Shown: positions 50,081 through 60,456 of the stretch, piece after piece
Position numbering within the stretch: position 1 is the stretch's first letter
Layout of the letters: the number at the start of each line of letters is the position of its first letter
DNA from: Chelydra serpentina
Taxonomy: Eukaryota > Chordata > Testudines > Chelydridae
Reading direction: 5' to 3'
DNA length: 64,000 bases
Assembly (NCBI GenBank): GCA_037349315.1
Contig: JBAIAC010000048.1
Coordinates: forward strand, 39,930,501 to 39,994,500
Notes under the pieces: generated by a model
The model's database searches: none
The model's input: only the letters and a program-made list of their open reading frames with translations
Told to the model about the DNA's origin: nothing
Position numbers and translations under genes: made by a program

Positions 50081-51582
50081 TTTTTTATAACGCGCTTTAC
50101 AATAGTTAGCTAATGGTACAAACAATATTTGGAAAGATCATTAAGTGGTCCACCGAGACCCTCAGCGATTTTCAAGTGGTCTGTGGAAAAATAGAGTACA
50201 AAAACAATCAAGGTACCTCACTTTATTTCCATTTACTTCCTATTACTTATAGGAGGAGGATGAAGAAAAAAAAGGTGTTTGTCTTAACTGCTCTTAAAAA
50301 TCTCCAGTGATGAAGATTCCACAACAACTGCTAAAAGACTAGTACTACAAAAATGGAAATTCAAAAAGTGACCAACAATTGAAGGCTGGAGCATAGACAT
50401 CGTAAGCTTGGCCACTATGGAAAGAATTGTATACCATAATAGAAATACCCAAGAAAAGGGATGCTTTCCTGGAAGTATCAGAATGATCCCATACATGGGC
50501 TTCCCTCAACTCTCCCTCTTCTCTACCCACTTCCTTCCCTCTCCATCTCTATCTCACTCCTCTGAATTTTGCTTCTATTCTTTATCTTATTTTAATAATT
50601 ATTTTTTAACTAGTTGGATTTTTATAAGTAACATTTGTTTGTAAATTGTGTAATACAAAAATTGATTTATATTTTACCCATTCATATTATATATAATTAA
50701 ATGTTGAAAGTATAGCAAATGGTTAAAATATATTGCAAGATGTTTATGTATATTTCATTTTGTTTATATTATATTTAATAAAAAGCTAATAGGAAAAACA
50801 TTGCAGTGTGCAGCAGATTTATAATCCACCCACAGGATGTTGTTAAAGTCTTTAAACCAATTTTCTTGGAAAGAATTTGCTAAAGGGAGAAAGAGCTAGA
50901 GCAACTGTACTTATGGAGACAATGAGGTGTAGCAGCATAATATAAAAAGGGAAAGGAGAAAAGCAGCAAGAGGATTTTTGTTTCCTACTCATTTTCTAAA
51001 ATGACTTTTCAAATTCAATTCAACACAAAAACGAAAGAAATCTCATGTGACACGGCATTCATAGCCATAATGAGATTCTATTACTATTACACCTTATTAG
51101 AATTTGCTCTAAATTCTGTGGCAGCACAGCTTTTCATATTTACCAGTTTTGTTATATATGATGGCATCATAAATTTTAAATAGAAATCTATTTAGAATTT
51201 AAGAGCAATATTGTTATCTTTGTGGCTGAAATTTCTAGTTGATTGAATGACCCCTAATCTATTGCAACTGAACATCAAACAGCAACATGAAGATGCAATT
51301 AATAAAAACAATAAAACAATATCAATAAAACAAACTGATAATTTTGAATACTAGTTACTCCACTATCCTTGAAAGCTTAGAACTGAAAACTTAATTCTCC
51401 CGTTTCCTCCCCACTCACACATGCAAAATGATTCATTTACGTAGGGCTGCTCAAATTCTGGTCTGCTGGAACTATTTTCACTTTAGAAAATATATTGAAG
51501 TATTTGTTTTATATTAACTAGTTGTATGTACTTTGCACCTGATACATAAAGTAATGCAGATCAAATGTTGAAGTATTCATTT
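50081..51582. other. RUNDC3B intron, AT-rich
   Basis: Contains a repeat-like stretch at 50130-50200 (TTAAGTGGTCCACCGAGACC) and a small CR1 fragment at 50284-50325 (CTCTTAAAAATCTCCAGTGA, compare 4679 on). Otherwise unremarkable. Confidence 0.5.
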
Positions 51583-51680
51583 AAGGATTAGGAGTCCTTG
51601 TGCCACGTTAGAGACTAACAAATTTACTTGAGCATTAACTTTCGTGGGCTAAAACCCACTTCACCAGATGCATGGAGTGA
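51583..51680 (+). repeat. Interspersed reptile repeat fragment (relative of 3975-4106)
   Basis: Reads AGGAGTCCTTGTGCCACG, TTTCGTGGGCTAAAACCCAC and GATGCATGGAGTGAAAA. This is the inverse orientation of the block at 3975. Confidence 0.7.
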
Positions 51681-51743
51681 AAAATACAGTAAGCAGAATA
51701 TAGCACATGAAAAGATGGGAGTTGCCTTACCAAGTGGGGGGTC

Positions 51744-51823
51744 AAGCATCGGTCGGGACGTGGGACAAAAGATGAAAAATCGGGACGGTCCCGATTTTAT
51801 CGGGACGTCTGGTCACCCTAAGG
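51744..51823. repeat. Palindromic MITE end fragment
   Basis: Contains AAATCGGGACGGTCCCGATT followed by TTATCGGGACGTCTGGTCAC and CCTA. The internal GGGAC/GTCCC inversions look like one end of a small DNA transposon. The other end was not found. Confidence 0.5.
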
Positions 51824-53389
<1,566 letters not shown>

Positions 53390-53910
53390 TTTAGAAAGTG
53401 CTACTGAACATTTTACAAGCCTGAATTAGTTGAGCCTCACTTCACTCCTGTGGAGTAGACAACAGTTCTCATTTTAAGGATAAGGAAATGGAGGCACCAA
53501 GATATTAAATCATTTGCTCAAGATCACACAGGAAGTCTTTAACAGAGGCAGGAGCAAGACCCAGGTCTTTAGATTGCCAGGCAAATGGGCTTGTCTTCAC
53601 TACCCGCCGGATCGGCGGGTAGCAATCGATCTATCGGGGATCGATTTTTCGCGTCTCATTAAGACGCGCCTAATCGATCCCCGATCGCGCTCCCCGTCGG
53701 CGCCGTAAAACCATGTCATCGACCGGCGCAAGCGGAGTCGACGGGGGAGCTGCAGTGATCGACACGCCGCCGTCTTCATGGTCAGGTAAGCCGATTACGA
53801 TACGCCGATTTCAGCTACGTTATTCACGTAGCTGAATCTGCGTATCGTAGATCGACCCCCCTCCCCTAGTGTAGCCCTGGGCTTAGTCTTAAGTACAAGA
53901 CCACCTTTTT
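53390..53910 (+). mobile_element. MIR-like CORE-SINE split by a Harbinger MITE
   Basis: The left half reads GGATAAGGAAATGGAGGCAC and TTTGCTCAAGATCACACAGG, then ACCCAGGTCTTTAGATTGCC, the signature of amniote MIR-type CORE-SINEs. The tail continues after the MITE (53883 onward: TCTTAAGTACAAGACCACC). An ancient element. Confidence 0.78.
53587..53882. mobile_element. Harbinger-type MITE (subfamily 2) inside a CORE-SINE
   Basis: 296 bp, ends GGGCTTGTCTTCACT and AGTGTAGCCCTGGGC, with internal palindromes. It shares its whole layout with 45686-45985. Right flank TTA (53883-53885); left flank AAT is not a matching duplication, so one side has mutated or the edge is ambiguous. Confidence 0.88.
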
Positions 53911-54195
53911 TCCAAACAGTATAATGGAAACAACCAACCCTTATAGGAGAGCAAAGCGAAGGTTAATAAAAAGGTAGCTTCATCTGTTAATTTATCCAGG
54001 AAACCTTAAATGCTGCTTCACACCATATTTCTCACATCTGTTGTGAGAAGTCAGTGTTGCACAGTCAGACGTTCAATAATTGGAACACAAGATCCTCCTG
54101 ACTGCCAATGCTTTGTCTGAAATACTAAACTGCATTACCAATAGTTTGATGATACATTTGTATTTATGTGCATTAGCAAGTAATGTATTGGGTGG

Positions 54196-54810
54196 TGTGA
54201 CAAAGTTCCTCCTCTACCTCGGTGGGTCCTGCGCTTATTGGCGGATTTTTTTGGTTTGCCTCAGAGATCTTCCCCTCTGGTAGAACCCCCAGTCCAGGTC
54301 AGCTCCTCCTGTGACAGGAGTTGGGAGGTTTGGGGGGAACCCGGGCCCGCCCTCTACTCCAGGTGCCAGCCCAGGGCCCTGTGGACTGCAGCTGTTTAGA
54401 GAACCTCCTGGAACAACTACACGACAGCTACAACTCCCTGGGCTACTTCCCCATGGACTCCTCCCAACACCTTTTTAGCCTCACCACAGGATCTTCCAGC
54501 AGTACGCCCTCTCACTCTCAGCTCCTAGTGCCTCTTGCTCCCAGCTCCTCACACGCAACCTCCTGCCACAGCTCCCGACATGCGCCCCTCACTGACTCAC
54601 TGGGAGGCTTTTGACTAGTTTCAGCCAGCCCCTGATTGGCTGCAGGTGTCTCAATCAACCTCCCTGCCTTCTGGAAAGTTCTTAATTGGCCCCAGGTGTC
54701 TTGATTAACCTGGAGCAACTGCCATAAGGTATCAGGGATTCGTTTAGCCTGGGGCTACCATACTAGTTCCTTACCACTTTCCTATAGCCCTCTGGCCTTG
54801 CCCCGTCACA
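54196..54810 (-). repeat. 3' LTR of the Gmr1-like element
   Basis: 615 bp with termini TGTGAC...GTCACA. Counting by eye, it differs from the 5' LTR by about 13 substitutions and one 1-bp indel, mostly transitions. Intact boundaries and TSD. Confidence 0.95.
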
Positions 54811-55529
54811 TATCCCCCCCCACCCCCGCTCAACACCATAGAGTTGGGCAACTTGGGACGCCAGGCAGTCTGCTCTTGACAGACCATCAGCGTTGCCATG
54901 GTGGCATCCAGCCCTGTGCCGTATGTGGAAATGGAACGGTTGGAGGGATAAAAACCACCTGGTGACCCTTGCATTCTTTTCCTTATTCCGCTGCATCCAC
55001 TGGAGGGGTGCATGGTCCGTCACAAGAGTAAATCGCCAGGCCAAGAGGTAAAAACGTAGTGTCTCCATGGCCCATTTGACAGCAAGGCATTCTCTTTCGA
55101 CTACTGCGTACTTCTGTTCTCTTGGGAGCAGCTTTCTGCTTAAGTAGAGGATTGGGTGTTCTTCTTCTCCAACCATTTGCGAAGAACCGCCCCCAACCCC
55201 ACCTCGGAAGCATCAGTTTGTAAAATAAATTCTTTGTTAAAGTCTGGAGCTATAAGTATGGGGTCATTACAGAGGGCCATCCGAAGGTCTATGAATGCCC
55301 TCTCCGCTGCATCAGTCCACTTCACCATGTCTGGACCTCGGGCCTTCACCAGGTCAGTTAGGGGACTTGCCCTAGTGGCGAAGTGGGGAATAAAACGCCA
55401 GTAATAGCCTACCATGCCTAAGAATGCACGGACCTGCTTCTTTCGGATCGGCCGGGGCCAGTTTTGAATCGCCTCTAGCTTATTCGTTTGGGGCTTCACT
55501 ATGCCCCTTCCTACAATATAGCCCAGGAA
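54763..55529 (-). pseudogene. Gmr1-like RT connection and RNase H
   Basis: After a TAG at 55532-55530 the frame continues FLGYIVGRGIVKP, then KKQVRAFLGMVGYYWRFIPH (RT thumb/connection), then RNase H: LQTDASEVGLGAV (Asp 96 of the 55499 frame). A frameshift near 55177-55180 leads to the next frame with YAVVERECLAVKWAMETLRF (Glu 28) and TLVTDHAPLQW (Asp 54). It ends with HGNADGLSRADCL, the standard tail of gypsy RNase H. The C-terminal codons run into the polypurine tract and LTR. Confidence 0.9.
54811..54828 (-). promoter_or_regulatory. Polypurine tract
   Basis: On the minus strand the bases directly before the 3' LTR read CGGGGGTGGGGGGGGATA, the expected position and composition for the plus-strand DNA primer. 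Confidence 0.8.
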
Positions 55530-55532
55530 CTA

Positions 55533-56315
55533 AGCCTCTGCCAGCCCTATGGCGCATTTAGCAGGATTAGCGATGAGGCCAGCCCGCCTTAAGGTGCGCA
55601 GTACTGCCTCAACTTTCTCCAAGTGGGTTCCCCAGTCTGGCGTATGGATAATGACATCGTCTAGGTACGCAGCTGCATAACTAGTATGGGGGCGCAGCAG
55701 TTTATCCATGAGACGCTGGAATGTGGCCGGGGCCCCATGTAACCCGAAAGGAAGGACTGTATACTGGAATAGCCCATCCGGGGTGGAAAACGCTGTCTTT
55801 TCTTTAGCTTCTTTGGTCAGGGGAATCTGCCAATATCCTTTTGTCAGATCCAGTGTAGTCAAGAATTGGGCACTACCCAGTCAGTCAACCAGTTCGTCAC
55901 TGAATGGTATGGGGTATGCATCAAATTGGGATACTTCATTCAGTCGGCGGAAGTCATTACAGAATCTTGTGGTACCGTCAGGTTTAGGCACTAGAACGAT
56001 TGGACTGGACCACTGACTGTAAGATTCTTCAATAACCCCCAATTCTAACATTTTCTTTACTTCAGCCTTGATTTCTTCTCTTTTGGCTGCTGGGATTCGG
56101 TAGGGTCTCAATGTTACCTTGGCTCCGGGGATCGTGTGGATATGGTGATAGCTCTCAGTTGTCCGCCCCGGTTTTGTAGAGAACACATCTCAGTTGTGAT
56201 TAATCATGTCAGTTGCCTCAATCTTTTGGGTCGGCGTCAAATCAGATGATATCCTTACTTGCTCGTGTAAGTTATCCTCCTGGGGAAGGGTCTCCTGGGT
56301 GACTAAGCATGCCTC
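55533..56315 (-). pseudogene. Gmr1-like reverse transcriptase
   Basis: Continuous with the integrase frame except for TGA codons at 56318-56316, 56192-56190 and 55883-55881. Motifs in order: KVTLRPYRIPAAKREEI, MLELGVIEESYSQWSSPIVL, VPKPDGTTRFCNDFRRLNEV, TTLDLTKGYWQIPL (first catalytic Asp), YTVLPFGLHGAPATFQRLMD and AAYLDDVIIHTP (YLDD, Asp 68 and 69 of the 55862 frame). Catalytic residues are intact; only the stops disable it. It copies the element RNA into DNA in the cytoplasm as part of a Gag-Pol polyprotein. Confidence 0.94.
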
Positions 56316-57443
56316 TCAATCGTGCCAAGGTTTTAAAAGATTGATGTGGTAGATTTGCTCTGGTTTCCTGTGGCCTGGCTGCCGCACCTTATAGTTCACC
56401 TCTCCCACGGCTTCGATCACTTCGTAGGGTCCCTGCCACTGGGCCAACAGCTTACTTTCTGCTGTGGGCACCAGGACCATCACTCGATCCCCTGGTTGGA
56501 ATCGTCGAAGCTTTGCTTGGTGGTTATAATGGGTTCGTTGGGTCTCTTGTGCTTTCTCCAAGTGTTCTCGTACAATAGGCGTAACTCGAGCTATCCGATT
56601 CCTCATCTGCAGCACATGCTCGACTATGTTCCTTCCTGGATTTGGCTCCTCTTCCCAGGCTTCTCTAGCTATATCCAATATGCCCCGGGGGTGGCACCCG
56701 TATAATAGTTCAAATGGTGAGAAACCTGTGGAGGCTTGCGGAACCTCACGGATGGCGAACATGAGGTAAGGCAATAGGGTATCCCAATCTTTCCCATCCC
56801 GGCTCACCACTTTCCTGATCATGGCTTTGAGGGTCCTATTGAACCTTTCCACAAGGCCATCTGTTTGCGGGTGGTATACGGAGGTCCGTAGGGCTTGTAC
56901 ATGGAGTAATGAACAGAGATCTTTCATCAACTTGGACATGAAAGGTGTCCCTTGATCAGTCAATATCTCCTTGGGTAGCCCAACTCGGGCAAAGATCTGT
57001 ACTAACACCTTAGCTATGGTTTTGGAAGCCGTGTTGCATAGGGGAACGGCTTCTGGGTAGCGGGTTGCATAATCCAGTACAACAAGCACATGTTGGTGGC
57101 CCTGAGCTGTCTTCTCAAGGGGCCCTATCAAATCCATGGCTATGCGTTCGAAAGGAACCTCTATTATTGGAAGAGGTATCAAAGGAGCCCGGAAGTGCAG
57201 GCAAGGACTATGTAACTGACACTCCAGACAAGAGGTGCAGTATCGTCGGACATCTTCACATACTCCTGGCCAGAAGAACCTCCGCAGGATCCGTGCCTGG
57301 GTTTTCTCTACCCCTAGGTGTCCTCCAAATAGGTGACTGTGGGACAGGCTCAATATGGCTTTTTGATGTTTTCGTGGCACCAGAAGTTGATGTATCTCTT
57401 GCTCCTGCATTTGCACCACACGGTACAGGAGATCTTTCTTCAC
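56316..57443 (-). pseudogene. Gmr1-like integrase (upstream of RT)
   Basis: A 375-codon open frame, the best preserved of the element. The N-terminal zinc-binding HHCC has H37xxxxH42 (HLFGGH) and C69xxC72 (CTSC). The catalytic core has D104 (AMDLIGPL), D163 (LTDQGTPF) and E199 (GLVERFNRTL), giving a D-x58-D-x35-E arrangement. A C-terminal GPY/F module follows (LAQWQGPYEVIEAV) and the frame ends INLLKPWHD before TGA. It joins element DNA to host DNA, here making 4-bp duplications. The 5' edge meets the preceding frame at a frameshift near 57443. The linker to RT is in the same frame. Confidence 0.95.
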
Positions 57444-58190
57444 TATAAAGTAAGGTCCCGGACCTTCCCATCCACTGGTATCCCATCTATCTCGGCCACC
57501 TCTTCCCTGGCGTTATCATATCTAGGGTCCTCTGCCTGGTCCCACCCGAAAGTCTCTCTCCCGGGACTAATCTGCCCAAGCTCCCAGGGGCTGGCTTCTG
57601 TTGCTTCCAATGGCTCATTTTCATCACGGCTGGAGCCAGCCTCCGGCTCACCTTCCGTGCTGATAGTTTCTCTGGCTGCTCGTGTCCATCTGCCTACTAG
57701 GGCGATCTTCTGGCCCTGGGTCAGGATCCGGGTTCCCAAAGCTTTTGCAGCCTTCCTCTCTTTTTTTGTCTTCTGGGTCTTTTTGGGGGCTGAGAACAGA
57801 TCCTGAGAAAACTCAGCGAACATCGGGGGTTGACATTCCCCTGGTGATGAGTCGCTGCCCTCAGGGTCCCCACCTCCCTCCAGCCTCTCCGGGGGGAGTA
57901 AATTATCAAACCCTGGATAGTCCCTCCCTATGACTACAGGATACGAGAGTTTAGGAATTACACCCACTGTCACCTCAATGGGGGTCCCCATAACCTGTAT
58001 CTCCACTGGGATGGTGGGGTAATGGCTCACGGCCCCATGCACGCACGTCACTGCTAGGCGTTTTGGCTTGTAGCAGCTGGCTACTTTTTACCAGTTTACC
58101 CGCTATGAGGGTGATTGCACTCCCGGAGTCCACAAGCGCTATAGTCTCTACTCCGTTTATCTTCACCAGTCTGGTGTAGTTATGCGGGGC
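57443..58190 (-). pseudogene. Gmr1-like protease and linker to integrase
   Basis: The frame from gag runs into TIALVDSGSAITLIAG, with the DSG catalytic triad of a retropepsin (Asp codon at 58130-58128). An extra A in AAAA at 58064-58061 shifts the frame. The next frame (58051-57443) gives HGAVSHYPTIPVEIQVMGTP and PKLSYPVVIGRDYPG, the IIGRD-like C-terminal part of the protease, then an acidic, charged linker. It cleaves the Gag-Pol polyprotein in active relatives. Confidence 0.88.
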
Positions 58191-58199
58191 TAATGCGAT

Positions 58200-59252
58200 G
58201 CCCGCAAGGTGTATAAGGGAGCACAGGACCTCCCAATCCCCCAAGTTACATTGCATAGGCTCCTCGGTGCTGGGACACTGTGCAGCTATGTGTCCCCACT
58301 CCCCGCAGGCATAACATCTGTATGGAACCTTAGGTGTTCCCCGGTCTCTTGGTTTGGGAAGTCTAACATCACAATCTTCTTCCCCCTCAGTGCTCCAACT
58401 CTTTATGGCCTCTGGTGGGCCTTCAGCCCCTCTCTTTTTCCACCTGGGTCCTCCTGGTGGCCCAGTCACTCGAACTCTAGGGCTTTGTGCTGCTAGTTTA
58501 ACCCGGGGTTCCGTTTCCTTAACTGGTCGGGTCAGCTCCCTTGCCATCCTTCGCCTCTCTACCATTGCTACAATCTCATCATAGGTGGAGGGTTCGTTCT
58601 GGCTTACCCATGCGCAAAGGTCTGGCGGTAGTCCCCTCATGTATCGGTCGATGACCAGAACCTCTAGTATCTCTTCTGGACTCCGGGACTCAGTTTGCAA
58701 CCACTTTCATTCAAGATGGATGAGGTCATACAATTGGGACTGCGGGGTTTTGTCTTCCTGGTACCTCCACTCATGATACCGCTGGGCCCGCACTGCGGTC
58801 GTTACCCCAGATCTGGTCAGGATCTCTGCTTTCAGCTGTGGGTAGTCTGCTGCAGCCTCTTCAGGCAGATCATAGTAGGCCTTCTGGGCCTCCCCACACA
58901 GGAATGGGGTGAGGATGCCAGACCACTGATCTCGAGGCCAGGCCTCCCGTAGGGCTGTCCTCTCAAAGGCCAGGAGATATGCCTCTATGTCATCGTTCCC
59001 CATCATTTTATGTAGACAATTGCTGGCCCGTATGTGCCGTGTCCCATCATGGCCAGGGTTCATCTCTGTAAGGGCCTTCACTTGGTTTACCAGTTCCCGC
59101 AACATAGTACAGTCTTGAGCGGCCTGGTCCATCAACAGGCAATTGGTCTCCTGCTGCAGCCGCACTGCCTCCTGTTGGGCAGCTGCCTGGACACGGGTAG
59201 CCTCCTGCTGGGCAGCCGTGGCTTGTATCAGTGCCCGTACTACATCTTCCAT
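58200..59252 (-). pseudogene. Gmr1-like gag with SCAN-like capsid and zinc knuckle
   Basis: The start is taken as the ATG at 59252-59250 ([20 protein letters not shown]), followed by an Ala/Gln-rich coiled stretch. From codon 158 (58781) to about 58542 the protein resembles a SCAN domain: WRYQEDKTP, then (after TGA 58709-58707) KWLQTESRSPEEILEVLVID and RGLPPDLCAWV. The RYQE, WL..E, EEILE.LV and LP..L.AWV positions match SCAN. A single zinc knuckle C-x2-C-x4-H-x4-C (CYACGEWGHIAAQC) lies at 58316-58275. The TGA replaces a position where Arg (CGA) would fit. Gag forms the particle and packages the RNA. Confidence 0.9.
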
Positions 59253-59337
59253 TGTGGTGGGAAAAAAATAAACCCGCTCCCTCCCCCCCCCCTTTTTTTT
59301 TAAACACCCCTCTTCTTCTGCCGCACTGTGCACACCA

Positions 59338-59356
59338 AATCCCACTTCAGACACCA
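59338..59356 (-). promoter_or_regulatory. Primer-binding site, probably tRNA-Leu
   Basis: Two bases inside the 5' LTR the minus strand reads TGGTGTCTGAAGTGGGATT. From memory, vertebrate tRNA-Leu(CAA) ends CCCACTTCTGACACCA, giving one mismatch. The TGG start fits a tRNA CCA end. Confidence 0.7.
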
Positions 59357-59358
59357 GT

Positions 59359-59974
59359 TGTGACAAAGTTCCTCCTCTACCTCGGTGGGTCCTGTGCTTA
59401 TTGGCAAATTTTTTTGGTTTGCCTCAGAGATCTTCCCCTCTGGTAGAACCCCCAGTCCAGGTCAGCTCCTCCTGTGACAGGAGTTGGGAGGTTTGGGGGG
59501 AACCCGGGCCCGCCCTCTACTCCGGGTGCCAGCCCAGGGCCCTGTGGACTGCAGCTGTTTAGAGAACCTCCTGGAACAACTACACGACAGCTACAACTCC
59601 CTGGGCTACTTCCCCATGGACTCCTCCCAACACCTTCTTTAGCCTCACCACAGGATCTTCCAGCAGTACGCCCTCTTACTCTCAGCTCCTAGTGCCTCTT
59701 GCTCCCAGCTCCTCACACGCAACCTCCTTCCACAGCTCCTGACATGCGCCCCTCACTGACTCACTGGGAGGCTTTTGACTAGTTTCAGCCAGCCCCTGAT
59801 TAGCTGCAGGTGTCTCAATCAATCTCCCTGCCTTCTGGAAAGTTCTTAATTGGCCCCAGGTGTCTTGATTAACCTGGAGCAACTGCCATAAGGTATCAGG
59901 GATTTGTTTAGCCTGGGGCTACCACACTGGTTCCTTAACACTTTCCTATAGCCCTCTGGCCTTGCCCCGTCACA
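59359..59974 (-). repeat. 5' LTR of the Gmr1-like element
   Basis: 616 bp, TGTGAC...GTCACA termini, adjoining the primer-binding site on its inner side and GTGG outside. It would contain the promoter and polyadenylation signal. I could not assign a TATA box with confidence. Confidence 0.95.
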
Positions 59975-60456
59975 GTGGATTTTTCTTTACATAGGTGTTT
60001 TGGTTTTGCAATGCAGTTTTATCTTCCAGACAATCAAAACATTTAGACCAAAAATCCCGTAGAGGCGCCCCAATACCATATAAGGAATCAGAGGCCTCCA
60101 AAAGGGTGAAGTAGAAAGGTAGGTTACAGTCATCTCCAGATTTTTTTTCTCTCTTAGGGTGTGGTCTTCCCCCATCATTATGAGGCAGGAAAGTTATGCA
60201 TAAAATGTTGCCATTTTTGTAACAGAAAAAATGATGAAGTTCCACAGTGGGGAAAAATTTTAGGAGCCTTTTTCCCACCATGAAGAATTAACAAGGCAAA
60301 AATGGGGAATTTCACATAGCTGGACACAGCCACAGTTTGGTTACTTTCCAATACTATGAATTCTTCTACTGCATCATCTCCTTCACATATCCACTCTCTT
60401 TCTGGAGTTTGTAGTGAACACCACCCAGACAACCCAAATCTGTTGAAATTTAACAT

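Larger units (their letters stand above)
54196..59974 (-). mobile_element. Ty3/gypsy retrotransposon of Gmr1-like type, two LTRs, INT before RT
   Basis: A 5.78-kb element in minus orientation flanked by GTGG at 54192-54195 and 59975-59978. The parts from its 5' end are LTR (59974-59359), primer-binding site, gag with SCAN-like capsid and zinc knuckle, protease, integrase, reverse transcriptase, RNase H, polypurine tract and LTR (54810-54196). Integrase preceding reverse transcriptase is the Gmr1-like domain order reported for some deuterostome gypsy elements. Five in-frame stops and at least three frameshifts make it non-functional. No env-like frame was seen. It lies in a RUNDC3B intron or upstream of the exon at 52691, in the sense direction of that gene. 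Confidence 0.93.
54073..60456 (-). pseudogene. Unrecognised minus-strand open frame split by the gypsy element
   Basis: Right of the element, minus-strand frames of 92 codons (60456-60178, including GWCSLQTPEREWICEGDDAV) and 103 codons (60281-59970, including LPFYFTLLEASDSLYGIGAP) overlap in different frames. If the gypsy element and one GTGG copy are removed, the second frame continues without a break at 54191 for about 38 more codons (including NTLLANAHKYKCIIKLLVMQ) to a TGA at 54075-54073. The peptides look protein-like, but I do not recognise the family. It may be a processed pseudogene with one frameshift, or a chance frame. Confidence 0.35.

Noticed and set aside
54321..54614. Open frames inside the LTRs
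   Set aside because: They are repeated in both LTRs and have no recognisable protein features.
57065..57806. Plus-strand frames of 127 and 157 codons
   Set aside because: They are antisense to the gypsy protease, linker and integrase and have no protein features of their own.
58542..58781. Domesticated host SCAN zinc-finger gene
   Set aside because: No C2H2 fingers follow. The segment is flanked by zinc knuckle, protease and LTRs, so it belongs to the retroelement.
54196..59974. A currently active or infectious element
   Set aside because: Five in-frame stops and at least three frameshifts interrupt gag-pol, and no env-like frame was seen.
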